Positions 41,250-50,697 of a DNA stretch of 64,000 nucleotides are shown here, piece after piece. The notes beneath the pieces were generated by a model that saw only the letters and a program-made list of their open reading frames with translations, did not search any database and was not told where the DNA came from. The stretch is from the NCBI GenBank assembly GCA_016868775.1, contig VGFT01000001.1:310001-374000 (forward strand), in the 5' to 3' direction. Made by a program: the position numbers and the translations under genes. The first letter of the stretch is position 1; the number at the start of each line of letters is the position of its first letter. Source of the DNA: Bacteroidota bacterium. Lineage in GTDB: Bacteria; Bacteroidota; Bacteroidia; Chitinophagales; Chitinophagaceae.

Positions 41250-41289
41250 ACTTAAGTTTAAAACTTTCTGCTTTTTAGGGATACTTACA
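41250..41289. repeat. 40-bp direct repeat E, copy 2
   Basis: ACTTAAGTTTAAAACTTTCT then GCTTTTTAGGGATACTTACA, 38 of 40 identical to 37873-37912. GC-richer core-like DNA starts to its right. Confidence 0.75.
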
Positions 41290-41383
41290 TCCCACTTCCA
41301 ATACATAGGATTGTGTATGAATAATTCTCCAAACCAAAATGGTTGAAATATGGGGAAGCCTACATCCGATGCCACGTAACGTG

Positions 41384-42496
41384 TTAGTATACGATACTGG
41401 CCGACAATACCTTACAATTCTTCCCAAATCGTCCCAGTAAAAAGGCCAGCTCAGAATTGCGATCGGTGATCTGCTTTTTTTCGGGCGTTTCTTTGCTTAA
41501 TCGAAGCTGTAAACTGATCACGAGCGTTTGCTTGTCTTTATCCTCCCGCACAATACGCTGACTCGGATGCAACTGCAGACGCTTCACATAACTGGCCGCC
41601 CATTTCTGAAAAGCGATCTGTACTTCGTACAGCTGTTCTTGGTCCGAATGAATCCAGACCCCGATCGAGTCGCGCAACTTCTTCGACATTCGCAGCCGCT
41701 GTACCAATTCAGATCGGTCAAAGGCGATCAGATTCCCCTGCTCATCCTCCGAGGGCAGTACATTCAGCCGATAAATCTGATCGATCCGGTAATTCAAGAC
41801 CGTACCGTCCTTCAACTCCATGGCCGTCAAATAATAAAAATGCTCATAGTATCGAATGTAAAGCGGAGCCACCTGATGCATGTTCAGGTTCTCAACTTTG
41901 ATGTTATATACATTGACGGGGATATAATTGAACTCAATGGCCTGCCCCTGATGTATGTGCCCCAAAATCTTGATCACGCATTGAATGACCTTTGTTTCAT
42001 ATTCGGGGTACTGCGCGTCATATAAAACCGGCCCGGTCTGAAAAATGGCAGACTGACTCTCCATCTCCCGATCCGAAATATTGAAGATCTCAGGTAATTG
42101 ATACAAGATCTTCTGCACGGCAGGAATGGACTCGAACCGCTTCAAGATCCCCGCCAAAAAAGGTAAAGTGAACCGCTCGTCCTCATCCAAATCGCCAAAC
42201 TCAGGAAAATCCGTATCGGATGCCCATTTGTACACCTTGTGCTTGAATATTACCCGAAATAGCTTTCCGCGGACTTTAGCCGGCAACGCCCGCTTGCTGT
42301 GATCAAACTCCCCCCGACGCAACCGCTCAATACAACCCTGCAACGTTCGTAACCCGATCGGATCCAACCCCCGCTCCTCCAACCCCGCATTCACCCGCTC
42401 GTGCATGTCCTCCAAATTGCCACCCCCATCCGATAAAAATGCGCAGATCAAGCGGATCCGCTGCGTATCCATATGCTTTTGACTCTTGTTCGGCAT
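41384..42496 (-). CDS. WYL-domain transcriptional regulator
   Basis: 370 residues from ATG 42496 (MPNKSQKHMDTQRIRLICAF). Residues 1-80 form a winged-helix-like DNA-binding part (TQRIRLICAFLSDGG, GLRTLQGCIERLRRGEFD). The WYL-type ligand domain is at about 190-275 (IEFNYIPVN, HQVAPLYIRYYEHFYYLTAM, NYRIDQIYRLNVL), and a WCX-like C-terminal extension follows. WYL regulators often sense nucleic acid or nucleotides and control defence or DNA-repair loci. It is divergent from three unknown genes, with a palindrome between. Confidence 0.83.
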   Translation of the reverse strand: MPNKSQKHMDTQRIRLICAFLSDGGGNLEDMHERVNAGLEERGLDPIGLRTLQGCIERLRRGEFDHSKRALPAKVRGKLFRVIFKHKVYKWASDTDFPEFGDLDEDERFTLPFLAGILKRFESIPAVQKILYQLPEIFNISDREMESQSAIFQTGPVLYDAQYPEYETKVIQCVIKILGHIHQGQAIEFNYIPVNVYNIKVENLNMHQVAPLYIRYYEHFYYLTAMELKDGTVLNYRIDQIYRLNVLPSEDEQGNLIAFDRSELVQRLRMSKKLRDSIGVWIHSDQEQLYEVQIAFQKWAASYVKRLQLHPSQRIVREDKDKQTLVISLQLRLSKETPEKKQITDRNSELAFLLGRFGKNCKVLSASIVY

Positions 42497-42505
42497 AACC
42501 AAACA

Positions 42506-42535
42506 TACGAAATATCTACGCAACGTAATTTCGTA
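42506..42535. promoter_or_regulatory. Perfect inverted repeat TACGAAAT-n14-ATTTCGTA, probable WYL operator
   Basis: Arms at 42506-42513 and 42528-42535 are centred 22 bp apart (two helical turns), ten bases upstream of the regulator's ATG and 43 bases upstream of the divergent gene. An inner CTACG/CGTAG pair adds symmetry. Confidence 0.6.
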
Positions 42536-42577
42536 GTATGAATCTATGTTTGTTCTGTCAACAAAAAAACAATACGT

Positions 42578-42997
42578 ATGAAATGGTATCCGTTTGGCGA
42601 ACGCGAAGAAAAATCGATGGAGAATGAAATGCTCTGGACTTCCCTGGCGCTTGCGGGTCAGGAGGCGGAGGGGCAGACCTTGATCCACTGTAAGTATGTA
42701 TCAACCAACAAGTACAAGAACGGCGGGTGGATGAGCATATACAAGACGACGTTTTTGGTGAATGCAGATACAAAAGACATGTTGAAGTTGGTTCAGGCAT
42801 TTGATGTCCCGGTGAGTCCGGCCAAGCATTTTTTCAAGCAGGCGGGCCAGCTAAAGCAGTTCACGTTGCTTTTTCCAAGTGTTCCGAAGCATTGGAAGCG
42901 TTTCCATTTGTTGGAGGTGGCGGACGGAGGGGGCGAATTTCGGGTATCGGATATTACGCGCAATGATTTTGGGGTTTATCACGTTCAAGTATCGTAA
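42578..42997 (+). CDS. Unknown protein, first gene of the WYL-linked set
   Basis: 139 residues. No family recognised. The C-terminal half (FTLLFPSVPKHWKRFHLLEV, GGEFRVSDITRND) resembles beta-sandwich segments with an F-P-x-x-P-K-x-W pattern seen in several uncharacterised Bacteroidota proteins. No signal peptide or membrane span, so cytoplasmic. 15 bases separate it from the next gene. Confidence 0.7.
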   Translation: MKWYPFGEREEKSMENEMLWTSLALAGQEAEGQTLIHCKYVSTNKYKNGGWMSIYKTTFLVNADTKDMLKLVQAFDVPVSPAKHFFKQAGQLKQFTLLFPSVPKHWKRFHLLEVADGGGEFRVSDITRNDFGVYHVQVS

Positions 42998-43012
42998 ACA
43001 ACAACCATTCAT

Positions 43013-43480
43013 ATGTTAAGTACCTCTGAATGTCGGTCGCAGCTCGACCGATTCTTGTGCGCACTTCCGGTGGCTCTTCGTAAAGACCTCACTATTGAGT
43101 ATGCGCATTGCAGTACCCTGCATGGGGTGATCAATGTGGTGATCGCCCGCGGCGATCAGTGCATGGCCCTTGGCCGGTTCCGCGCGGTATCCGAAAAGGA
43201 ACCGAGTGCCTTTGTCAATCGGTTTCGGATGGCCATGGGGTATCCGGCCGATACCTGGTATCTATTCGATTTTGACGGGGAACGAATGGTGATCAACGAC
43301 CTGAGTCTGACCGATCCATTGGACGTGTTCACCGATTCTGCCAGGGCGGGATTTCGGCGACTTTGCACCCTGCCATCCGAGTGGAAAGAAGAACAGAAAA
43401 CGCTCAACGACATGAAGCAATTTCTGGAAGCCATGCGCTACCTCATCGATGAGGAAGCGATCCATCAAACCATAAAATAA
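43013..43480 (+). CDS. Unknown protein, second gene of the WYL-linked set
   Basis: 155 residues, alpha/beta, no signal peptide. Visible features are two cysteines near the N-terminus and an acidic patch WYLFDFDGERMVINDLSLTD around residue 82. No family recognised. It lies five bases before the third gene, so the three are one transcription unit. Confidence 0.68.
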   Translation: MLSTSECRSQLDRFLCALPVALRKDLTIEYAHCSTLHGVINVVIARGDQCMALGRFRAVSEKEPSAFVNRFRMAMGYPADTWYLFDFDGERMVINDLSLTDPLDVFTDSARAGFRRLCTLPSEWKEEQKTLNDMKQFLEAMRYLIDEEAIHQTIK

Positions 43481-43485
43481 ATCAT

Positions 43486-44685
43486 ATGAATACGCTGAAG
43501 ACCCTTCTCCAAGAAGTGAACTCCATCGGCTTCTGGGGACGACTGTTCGGATGGAGACGAATCAAGCAATTATTGGTCGAAGCACACACAGAATTGCGGC
43601 TGTTGTTGGATAACCGCGACCAGCATCAGCACGACCTGGGAGTTTGCCGCCACGAATTGACCCAGATGGAGATGCTTTTTAAGTCCTCCGAGCGTCGCAT
43701 AACCGATCTGGCGCGGGACAAAGACGTACTGGTAGTTCAAATGAATGAACTGCGCGACAGACTTCGGGAGCGGGATAAGGAGATCGTTGACCTCAAACAT
43801 GCGATTGAAACCAAAAGCACCCAGCAGATTCAATCGATACAAATGCTGGACGCCTTTCGCAATGAGGTGATTGAGGAGCGTCGGCGCGAACAGGAGACCA
43901 AGCAAGCGCAAGCACTCGAAAAGCAAGAAAGACAGCGGGAAACCTGGCAACGGCACCAAGCCGATACGGCGGAGCGCCTCAAATCCATCTGTCAGAAGCA
44001 CACCATCGAGTACATCGATAAAGTGCCCTTCAAAGGAGATCCGGACAATACCATTCGAATCTGCGGCGAATACATTGTATTTGATGCGAAGAGTCCGGCG
44101 GGCGAGGACCTCAGCAATTTCCCAACCTATTTAAAAGGTCAGGCTGAAAAAGCCATAAAGTATAGCAAGCAGGAAGGCGTGAAGAAAGATATCTATTTTG
44201 TGGTGCCCTCCAACACACTCGAGGAGTTGGAAAAATTTATGTACCCGCATGCCGATCACGATGTGTACATCATTGCAGCGGATGCATTGGAGCCGGTATT
44301 GCTGAGTTTGCAAAAGATCGAGGAGTATGAGTTCGCAGAGGAACTGACACCCGATCAACGGGCAAATGTTTGTCGGGTTATCGGGTGTTTTGCTCACCTG
44401 GCCAAGCGTCGGATCCAGATCGATCATTTCTTTGCCACCCAAACCATCGAACTCGCTTATGCCTGTGAAAATTACCTGCCCGCCGATATCCTTGAGCAGG
44501 TGAAGGAGTATGAGCGGTCAGAAAAACTGAATCCCCCGATGGAGAAACGCATCAAGAGCATTCCGGTAGGCGAGATCGAAAAGGATACGCAGAAGGTGCA
44601 GCGCGAGGCAGAGGGAAGAGGGGTGTTCATCGATCCGGATCAGGTGTCGGCCAATATGAATGAGCTTCCGTTATACCGTCCCTGA
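43486..44685 (+). CDS. Coiled-coil protein with RmuC/PD-(D/E)XK-like core
   Basis: 399 residues. A short hydrophobic start, then a long coiled coil at about residues 35-170 (LRERDKEIVDLKHAIETKS; RREQETKQAQALEKQERQRE). The C-terminal domain has GDPDNTIRICGEYIVFDAKS with a D-x16-D-A-K arrangement like the restriction-endonuclease fold of RmuC, then KKDIYFVVPSNTL and DALEPVLLSLQKIEEYEF. RmuC-type proteins limit DNA rearrangements or act as nucleases. Coiled coil plus nuclease-like core also occurs in RmuC. The assignment is by pattern, not alignment. Confidence 0.6.
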   Translation: MNTLKTLLQEVNSIGFWGRLFGWRRIKQLLVEAHTELRLLLDNRDQHQHDLGVCRHELTQMEMLFKSSERRITDLARDKDVLVVQMNELRDRLRERDKEIVDLKHAIETKSTQQIQSIQMLDAFRNEVIEERRREQETKQAQALEKQERQRETWQRHQADTAERLKSICQKHTIEYIDKVPFKGDPDNTIRICGEYIVFDAKSPAGEDLSNFPTYLKGQAEKAIKYSKQEGVKKDIYFVVPSNTLEELEKFMYPHADHDVYIIAADALEPVLLSLQKIEEYEFAEELTPDQRANVCRVIGCFAHLAKRRIQIDHFFATQTIELAYACENYLPADILEQVKEYERSEKLNPPMEKRIKSIPVGEIEKDTQKVQREAEGRGVFIDPDQVSANMNELPLYRP

Positions 44686-44731
44686 ACGGCCCGCCGCCTT
44701 GATGTGCCAGGGTACCATAAGCTGAAAATTC

Positions 44732-45059
44732 CTAACCGTACTGTGTTTGGCAGATGCAGTCAACGGCCAAATCGAAGAAATTCCGTCCGCGCGAATAAAA
44801 AAAGCTTCCAAGCATTAAAACAGCACAAATAATTAATAATGTAATACTGCCCAAGAGTGCAATATTTCTTCTGTCGGTAAGAAATTGCTTAACCCCTAAA
44901 ACCAAAAAAAACGGGAATAGCCAACAAAAAGGGGATCGTCAACAACTCTCGAAAAACCCCGATTAAAACATTGTCAACCTGAAAATAATTTATATGCCAA
45001 ATCAATAGAAAGTAAGATACGATCAAGCAGTTGGCAAAAATTATCCCTCGGGTTGTCAT
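44732..45059 (-). CDS. Small membrane protein, frameshifted at an A8 run
   Basis: From ATG 45059 the frame reads GIIFANCLIVSYFLLIWHIN, LLTIPFLLAIPVFFGFRG and stops at 44889. Removing one base in the A8 run (44904-44911) gives VFLVLGVKQFLTDRRNIALL, GSITLLIICAVLMLGSFFYS and a natural stop at 44732, about 108 residues with three to four spans. No family recognised. Confidence 0.5.
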
Positions 45060-45303
45060 TATTTTATGCAATTTATTTTCTCTATTAAAACCTGGTTGTT
45101 GTAAGGTAAGAAAAATTAAAAGATCAAAAGAAACAAACCCTATACGCTGCGAACAAGAAAATTGGGCGCTTGAAATTGCAAACAGTAATTGCTCCGATCC
45201 GTCCCACCCCCTATTCTCGCACGGCTGCCATCAATGAGCAAATACGTTCCTTTCCCTCGAATGATTGCTTCATCGGGAACGGTTACGAAATGGCATAAAT
45301 ACT

Positions 45304-45311
45304 TACATTTG
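45304..45311 (+). promoter_or_regulatory. -7 element TACATTTG before the secreted protein gene
   Basis: An exact TAnnTTTG match, 36 bases before the ATG at 45348. Confidence 0.5.
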
Positions 45312-45347
45312 AATCCTATTCCCAACAACCTCAAATCAATATTCCAC

Positions 45348-46199
45348 ATGAAGCTTTTTCAATCTTTTTTGCAGATGCAGGTAGCATTGCTTCTTTTTAG
45401 CAGTGTTGGCTTTTATCAAAATGGGATTGCTCAAAAATATCGATCCGGTATTTATAGCAACCTTGTATCCCCCGCCGAAAAAATGATTTTTTATACAACA
45501 AACGGAACCCATTATGTAGTAGCGAAAGAGCAAATTCGGGAAGACGAAGAGGGGAAGAAAATCAAGCGAATGTTTACCTATGGAGTGCATCGTTTTGGAT
45601 CGGAACTTAACTATGAACAGGGACCCTTTTTTAGCTATGGACGAGATGGATTTTTCTTTAGGAGAAACGGAAATGAATATTATTTTGATGATTTAATGGC
45701 GCAGTACTCCGTCGATCTGGTCAATAATCCGCAAGACTCCATACAATTTATGTACATAAAGGATTCGGATCTCCCTGCCGGTTGGGAACTTACACCTGAA
45801 AATCGTATCGGTGAACTGGGTGTGATAAACAAGGAAATCATATATGAAATAATAAAAATCTCGGAAGTAAAAAAGCTGAAGGTCGACGGATCCATAAACT
45901 GCTTCCTTATCAAAGGTGAAAGAGGTCCAGAAAACAATGGTGAATATTTAATAAAGGAGAGCGATTATGCCAAGTTGAATATCGCAAAAAATGGATATAT
46001 GGATATCCATAAACTGAAAGGGATGACGGTTCAGTTATATTTCAACTGGATAGAAGGCTACCGGCCTGGATTTATTTCGGAAGAAAAAATGACCGTTCAA
46101 AACAATAAATCGACGATCCCGTATGATATAGAAATACTGAACAAAAGCATGAATGCCGCTTCTCCCTTTCGATACCCGATGCCAAATTCCAAACTCTAA
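45348..46199 (+). CDS. Secreted hypothetical protein
   Basis: 283 residues; I start at ATG 45348 (MKLFQSFLQMQVALLLFSSV), which gives a signal peptide ending GIAQ. The mature part is beta-rich (RSGIYSNLVSPAEKMIFYTT, YGRDGFFFRRNGNEYYFDD) with no recognised domain. It is convergent with the TPR gene, 15 bases apart. Confidence 0.65.
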   Translation: MKLFQSFLQMQVALLLFSSVGFYQNGIAQKYRSGIYSNLVSPAEKMIFYTTNGTHYVVAKEQIREDEEGKKIKRMFTYGVHRFGSELNYEQGPFFSYGRDGFFFRRNGNEYYFDDLMAQYSVDLVNNPQDSIQFMYIKDSDLPAGWELTPENRIGELGVINKEIIYEIIKISEVKKLKVDGSINCFLIKGERGPENNGEYLIKESDYAKLNIAKNGYMDIHKLKGMTVQLYFNWIEGYRPGFISEEKMTVQNNKSTIPYDIEILNKSMNAASPFRYPMPNSKL

Positions 46200-46214
46200 A
46201 TAAGTGCGTGCAAA

Positions 46215-47639
46215 TCACTTATTACAATATTGCTTTAGGGGTTCATTCGCTTCCACAAAGCCCAAATTGACGGCTTCCGTAAAATCCATACAGGCGCCGG
46301 CAAGATCCTTTAAGACAATCTTAGTGTGACCCCTCCAGTAATAGGCTTTCGCATTGCTCGGATTGATCGAAATCACCTGGGTATAGTCAGCCAGCGCACC
46401 CGCATAGTCCTGTATGATCCACTCTGCAGAAGCGCGGTTATAGTATACTTTGGGATTGGAGGAGTTTAATAAGATGGATTGGGTATAATCGTCGATCGCT
46501 GCTGCATAATCTTGCAAATTACTTCTGGCAATACCCCGATTGCTGAATGCCTCGGCATCGGAGGGATTCAATGCAATTACCTGTGTGAAATCCTCAATGG
46601 CCCCCGCATTTTCATTTTGACCCCGCCTGGCCACGCCCCGGGCACTATAAGCCTTTACGTACATCGGATTGATGTTGATTGCCATGGTATAATCCGATAT
46701 TTCGCCCGGAATATCTTTTATCGCTCCTTTGCTCAGTCCCCGCCCATAGTATGCCTCTGCATGCTTCGGGTCAAGCGAGATCACTTTGGTGAAATCTGCT
46801 ATTGCCCCTTTATGATCATTTATATTTCGCCTGGAAACCCCCCGGTTAAAATAAACGTTGGCGTTCGACGAGTTCATCGATAGGTATTTTGTATAGTCGG
46901 CAATGGCACCGGTAAAATCGCGCTGTTCATCTTTTGCCAACGCCCTATTGTAGTAAGCCTTATCATTCGAGGGGTCTAAGGAGATTGCCCTTGAATAATC
47001 AGCGATCGCACCTACATAATCTTGTATATTTCCTCTAACGATTCCCCGGTTGTAGTAAACTTTATCGTTATTCGGGTTGATGGAGAGCGATTCCGTATAA
47101 TCAGCAATCGCCCCCTTGTAGTCATTGATATTGCGTTTCGCGACCCCCCTGCTGTTAAAGGCTTCTTCATCGGTTGGGTCGATGGCGATCGCCTTTGAAT
47201 AGTCCTCTATAGCACCTCGGAAATCCCGTAGGTTTGTTTTCGCAATTCCACGATTGTAATACGCCTTTGCATAATCCGGATTGATCGATACAGCCTTTGT
47301 ATAGTCTTCTATTGCCCCTTGGAAATCATTCAAATTTCCCTTGGCGATTCCCTTATTATAATAGGCCTCCGCATCCGTGGGGTTTATGGATATGGCCATG
47401 GTAAAATCCTCAATGGCCCCCTTGTAATCTTTTAAATTTCCCTTGGCAGCACCCCGCTTGGTATACGCCTTCGTATCTTTGGGGTTTTTCGAAATGGCGT
47501 TTGAATAATCATTAATCGCCCCCTTATAATCCTTGGCCTTTTCCTTTTTTATACCCTGTTCCATATAATCCACCGCCTTCTGGGCAGATAAGCCAACAAG
47601 TGAAAAAAAGAATCCTGTAAAAAGTACGATCGTTTTCAT
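46215..47639 (-). CDS. Secreted tetratricopeptide-repeat protein
   Basis: 474 residues: signal peptide (TIVLFTGFFFSLVGLSAQ), then about 13 consecutive 34-residue TPRs of the form DYKGAIxDYTKAIxxNPxxAxAYYNRGxAK up to the C-terminus. TPR superhelices bind peptides or proteins. It lies 58 bases downstream of the Ser/Thr kinase gene on the same strand, so it probably belongs to the same operon and could be a periplasmic partner of the kinase ectodomain. Confidence 0.9.
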   Translation of the reverse strand: MKTIVLFTGFFFSLVGLSAQKAVDYMEQGIKKEKAKDYKGAINDYSNAISKNPKDTKAYTKRGAAKGNLKDYKGAIEDFTMAISINPTDAEAYYNKGIAKGNLNDFQGAIEDYTKAVSINPDYAKAYYNRGIAKTNLRDFRGAIEDYSKAIAIDPTDEEAFNSRGVAKRNINDYKGAIADYTESLSINPNNDKVYYNRGIVRGNIQDYVGAIADYSRAISLDPSNDKAYYNRALAKDEQRDFTGAIADYTKYLSMNSSNANVYFNRGVSRRNINDHKGAIADFTKVISLDPKHAEAYYGRGLSKGAIKDIPGEISDYTMAININPMYVKAYSARGVARRGQNENAGAIEDFTQVIALNPSDAEAFSNRGIARSNLQDYAAAIDDYTQSILLNSSNPKVYYNRASAEWIIQDYAGALADYTQVISINPSNAKAYYWRGHTKIVLKDLAGACMDFTEAVNLGFVEANEPLKQYCNK

Positions 47640-47697
47640 ATCGGATCAAATCGGTTGATTTTTGTGAGGGGCACTCGCTCACTCCTCAACATTCTAT

Positions 47698-50322
47698 TTA
47701 GTTTAGTTTATACATCCGATGACCGTATGTTGACATGCATTCAGAACTATAGCAGTCCAACACACTCGACGGAATGGTACTTTCTTTTGTATACCACTTC
47801 TGCTTTGATATTTTATTTCCCTGATAAATATACTCGATGGTAGACACCGACCCAAATCCCTCTACCGCTACATCAACCAGATTTTTGTTTGGTCCCCTAT
47901 ATTCCAATTTAATTATCCGGTTTTGATTATCATAGAAATAATTAACACTGTGATGTCCATTAACTGTTGTGCCATATACGCTTGAGGGAACAGAACCGTC
48001 AAAATGACTCACGCTTGCCACCCTTCCTTGCGGATCATAGGTTTTCACCATGCGAGAAGCGCCGAATTGAGTTCGCTTAAGTTTTCCGGATTGATCTAAA
48101 TAAATAAGCTCGATCTCCTGCCCCTGCTCATTATACTTATAGTCGATTTCATGTTCACCACTCCATCTATTCATTCTTGAATCAACACTCGCCCAATAGG
48201 AGCGAGCAATTACTCTTCCCAGATCATCGTATTTGATTTTTGTCGAATAAACAGTATTAAATTTATCCGTTGGCAACTTTTGTGTATTAAAGTATGATTC
48301 TTGAATAATGTTTCCGTACTGATCATACGTAGAAACTATTTTGTGCAAACCATTCGTATTGATCGTGGGATTACCCTGTTCATTATAGTATTCGATTAAG
48401 ATTGGATTGTTTTTATCGTCATACTTATAGATAATTTTCGCATAACCGGCAGTCGAGTTCTTCAACTTGTTATTTTCATCACGGTAAAGAGTGGAAACAA
48501 CATTACCTCTTTCATCGTATTCATAGTTGATCATTGAGGCGCCATCCAAGCGTTCAAGACTGGAACTTTTTGCAATTTCAGTGTCACGCACATACCGCAT
48601 TTGCTTTGATGCCAACCCTCCCTTTACTTCATATTTTAAGATGGAATATCCGTATGCATTTACAATCGGTTCGCCAGATAACCCGAAATAACGTTCATCC
48701 AATAAATTATCCTGTCCATCGTATACATACTTTACCTGATGTACCCCCAGCTCATTTTTTACAGATTTCCCCTCGGTATCCCAAAAAGACATATCCAAAA
48801 CGTTTCCGTGGTCGTCTCGTACATATTTAATCTTGTGATAATTTCCGTACAGTATCGGTTTTTCATCTTTGTCGTAATAGGCCTCTTCCTTCACTAGACC
48901 CCAATTGCCTTCGTCGTCATAACGGTCATACTTTACAATGGCATACCCATACGGACCAAAGCCCAGGGAGTTGTCAAAACTTTTGTAGTGCGACTCCTCC
49001 AACAGACCGCCATCATAGTTGTGTACCAGTGCCTTGGCCGGTAAATGCGTGTTTACTCCTCTTTTAATTTCTGTTTCCTCAAATCCATCATCCGTTTCGG
49101 AAAAGGTTTTTGTCTTGAATACAAATCCGCTTTGATTCATAAAAGAAATAGCGCTTATATGGCCCTTCTCGTATTTTACGAGTGCCGTTTGGGTCACAAT
49201 GCCCTTGGGATTATACTCTTCCACTTTTGTAATTCCATCACCTTGATGTGTGATCTTACAGTATTTCCTGTTTTGTGTACTGCTGAGTGAAAGCAAACCA
49301 TAAACCTTGTTGTCGGAATATGTCCAACTCTTATAATCACCCTCATAAACCTTGCTAAAGAGATCCGTGAAAAAGTACAGGCAAAGCGCCAGAATCAAAA
49401 TCGCTGCCGGTATCCCAATAAGCAATCCCATTGATTTCTTTCGCTGGGGGGGAACCGGAGGCCAGTTTGAGGGAGCGGGTGGATCCGCCAATATTGGCGT
49501 GGTCTTATTAGCCAACTCGGGGCCTTGTTCCAAATCCGCGCGCCACTCCTTGCAGCTTTGGTAGCGCCGCTCCTTGTCCTTTTGACATGCCTTGGAAATC
49601 ATTTTGCCCCAACTCGGATCGATCGCCGTCACTGGTATTGGCTCAGATACTATTTTATTGAATATTTCAAATTGGGATTTCGTATTGGAATCAAATGGCG
49701 GTTTCTCGTTGATCGCAAAAAATAATGTTACGCCCAATGAATAGATATCACTTCGGTGATCGATTGCTTTTTCACTTCTGACCTGCTCCGGACTCATATA
49801 ATTAGGCGTGCCGAATTGCATGCCTGTCTGGGTCATTTCATTTCCCTGGCCGAACAATTTAGCGATACCGAAATCAAGGATCTTCACTTGCCCATCCCGG
49901 AGTATAAAAATATTAGAAGGCTTTATGTCGCGATGTACAATTCCCTTTTCGTGCGCGTATTGGGAGGCTGACAATACCTGTGTATAAATATTTTTTATTT
50001 CGTTCGATGGAACTGGACCCGAACGCTTGACTTTCTGACTTAGATCCTCACCTTCCAATAGCTCCATAACAATGGAAAGCTGGCCTGGCTGTTCGTCAAA
50101 GTCAATAACTTTTGTAATATTTGGATGATTTAGGGAAGCCATTAGTTTGGCTTCATTCCTAAACCGCTCTTTAATGTCCGCATTTGCAGATAAAATTGGA
50201 TGTAGCACTTTTATCGCAACCCTTGTTCCGAGTAATTCGTGCTGTGCTTCGTAAACGGTAGCCATTCCTCCTTCTCCAATCAGTCTGGTAATCCTATACT
50301 TGGAAATCATTGAATCAATCAT
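47698..50322 (-). CDS. Membrane Ser/Thr protein kinase with YD-repeat-like ectodomain
   Basis: 874 residues. The PknB-type kinase domain occupies 1-270: IGEGGMATVYEAQ, VAIKVL (ATP Lys), HRDIKPSN, DFGIAK, GTPNYMSPEQ. A Pro-rich linker and one membrane span (MGLLIGIPAAILILALCLYF, about 303-322) follow. The remaining about 550 residues lie outside the cytoplasm and hold roughly nine modules of 42-48 residues with YxYDxxGN...YxDxxGKP patterns, like YD/RHS-type repeats. Kinases usually carry PASTA, WD40 or TPR sensors; this ectodomain is less usual. All catalytic motifs are intact. Confidence 0.92.
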   Translation of the reverse strand: MIDSMISKYRITRLIGEGGMATVYEAQHELLGTRVAIKVLHPILSANADIKERFRNEAKLMASLNHPNITKVIDFDEQPGQLSIVMELLEGEDLSQKVKRSGPVPSNEIKNIYTQVLSASQYAHEKGIVHRDIKPSNIFILRDGQVKILDFGIAKLFGQGNEMTQTGMQFGTPNYMSPEQVRSEKAIDHRSDIYSLGVTLFFAINEKPPFDSNTKSQFEIFNKIVSEPIPVTAIDPSWGKMISKACQKDKERRYQSCKEWRADLEQGPELANKTTPILADPPAPSNWPPVPPQRKKSMGLLIGIPAAILILALCLYFFTDLFSKVYEGDYKSWTYSDNKVYGLLSLSSTQNRKYCKITHQGDGITKVEEYNPKGIVTQTALVKYEKGHISAISFMNQSGFVFKTKTFSETDDGFEETEIKRGVNTHLPAKALVHNYDGGLLEESHYKSFDNSLGFGPYGYAIVKYDRYDDEGNWGLVKEEAYYDKDEKPILYGNYHKIKYVRDDHGNVLDMSFWDTEGKSVKNELGVHQVKYVYDGQDNLLDERYFGLSGEPIVNAYGYSILKYEVKGGLASKQMRYVRDTEIAKSSSLERLDGASMINYEYDERGNVVSTLYRDENNKLKNSTAGYAKIIYKYDDKNNPILIEYYNEQGNPTINTNGLHKIVSTYDQYGNIIQESYFNTQKLPTDKFNTVYSTKIKYDDLGRVIARSYWASVDSRMNRWSGEHEIDYKYNEQGQEIELIYLDQSGKLKRTQFGASRMVKTYDPQGRVASVSHFDGSVPSSVYGTTVNGHHSVNYFYDNQNRIIKLEYRGPNKNLVDVAVEGFGSVSTIEYIYQGNKISKQKWYTKESTIPSSVLDCYSSECMSTYGHRMYKLN

Positions 50323-50697
50323 GATATTTTTTTTGAATGCCTATCCTTTTATTATCCTCGCAAAGGGAAATTGCATTTTGTAGCTAATATAATGAATAAT
50401 GCATTATTTCTCTAGAAAAAATCGCTTTAAAACAATTCCTTATTTTATTGATATCCAGCTCGATAGAAGCAGATCGGCCAAGGGGAGAGAAATACGACGA
50501 CGACAGAAAACCACAGGCCCAAAAATGAATAAATCGCAGAGGGATGGTAGATCCAACCCATGCATTAACAGATGCACAGTCGTTTGCCACTAAAGCGATT
50601 AATTCGCCTGAGGCTACATTTTTATTATTTTTAGTCGGATGGGTACGAAGGATGCCCTGCCAACGGAAGTAATGAATCGATAAGAAAAATATAGCTC
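50323..50697. other. Divergent intergenic region, no gene seen
   Basis: The 375 bases between the kinase gene and the nuclease gene hold only short frames without coding character. An AT-rich stretch at 50375-50410 and 50620-50640 probably contains the two divergent promoters. Confidence 0.5.

Noticed and set aside
41166..41375. 69-residue minus-strand frame between repeat E and the cassette end
   Set aside because: It crosses a junction of two unrelated DNA pieces and shows no domain; likely fortuitous.
50384..50593. Two overlapping short frames upstream of the secreted nuclease
   Set aside because: Opposite-strand frames of similar length without signal peptide, motif or codon bias.
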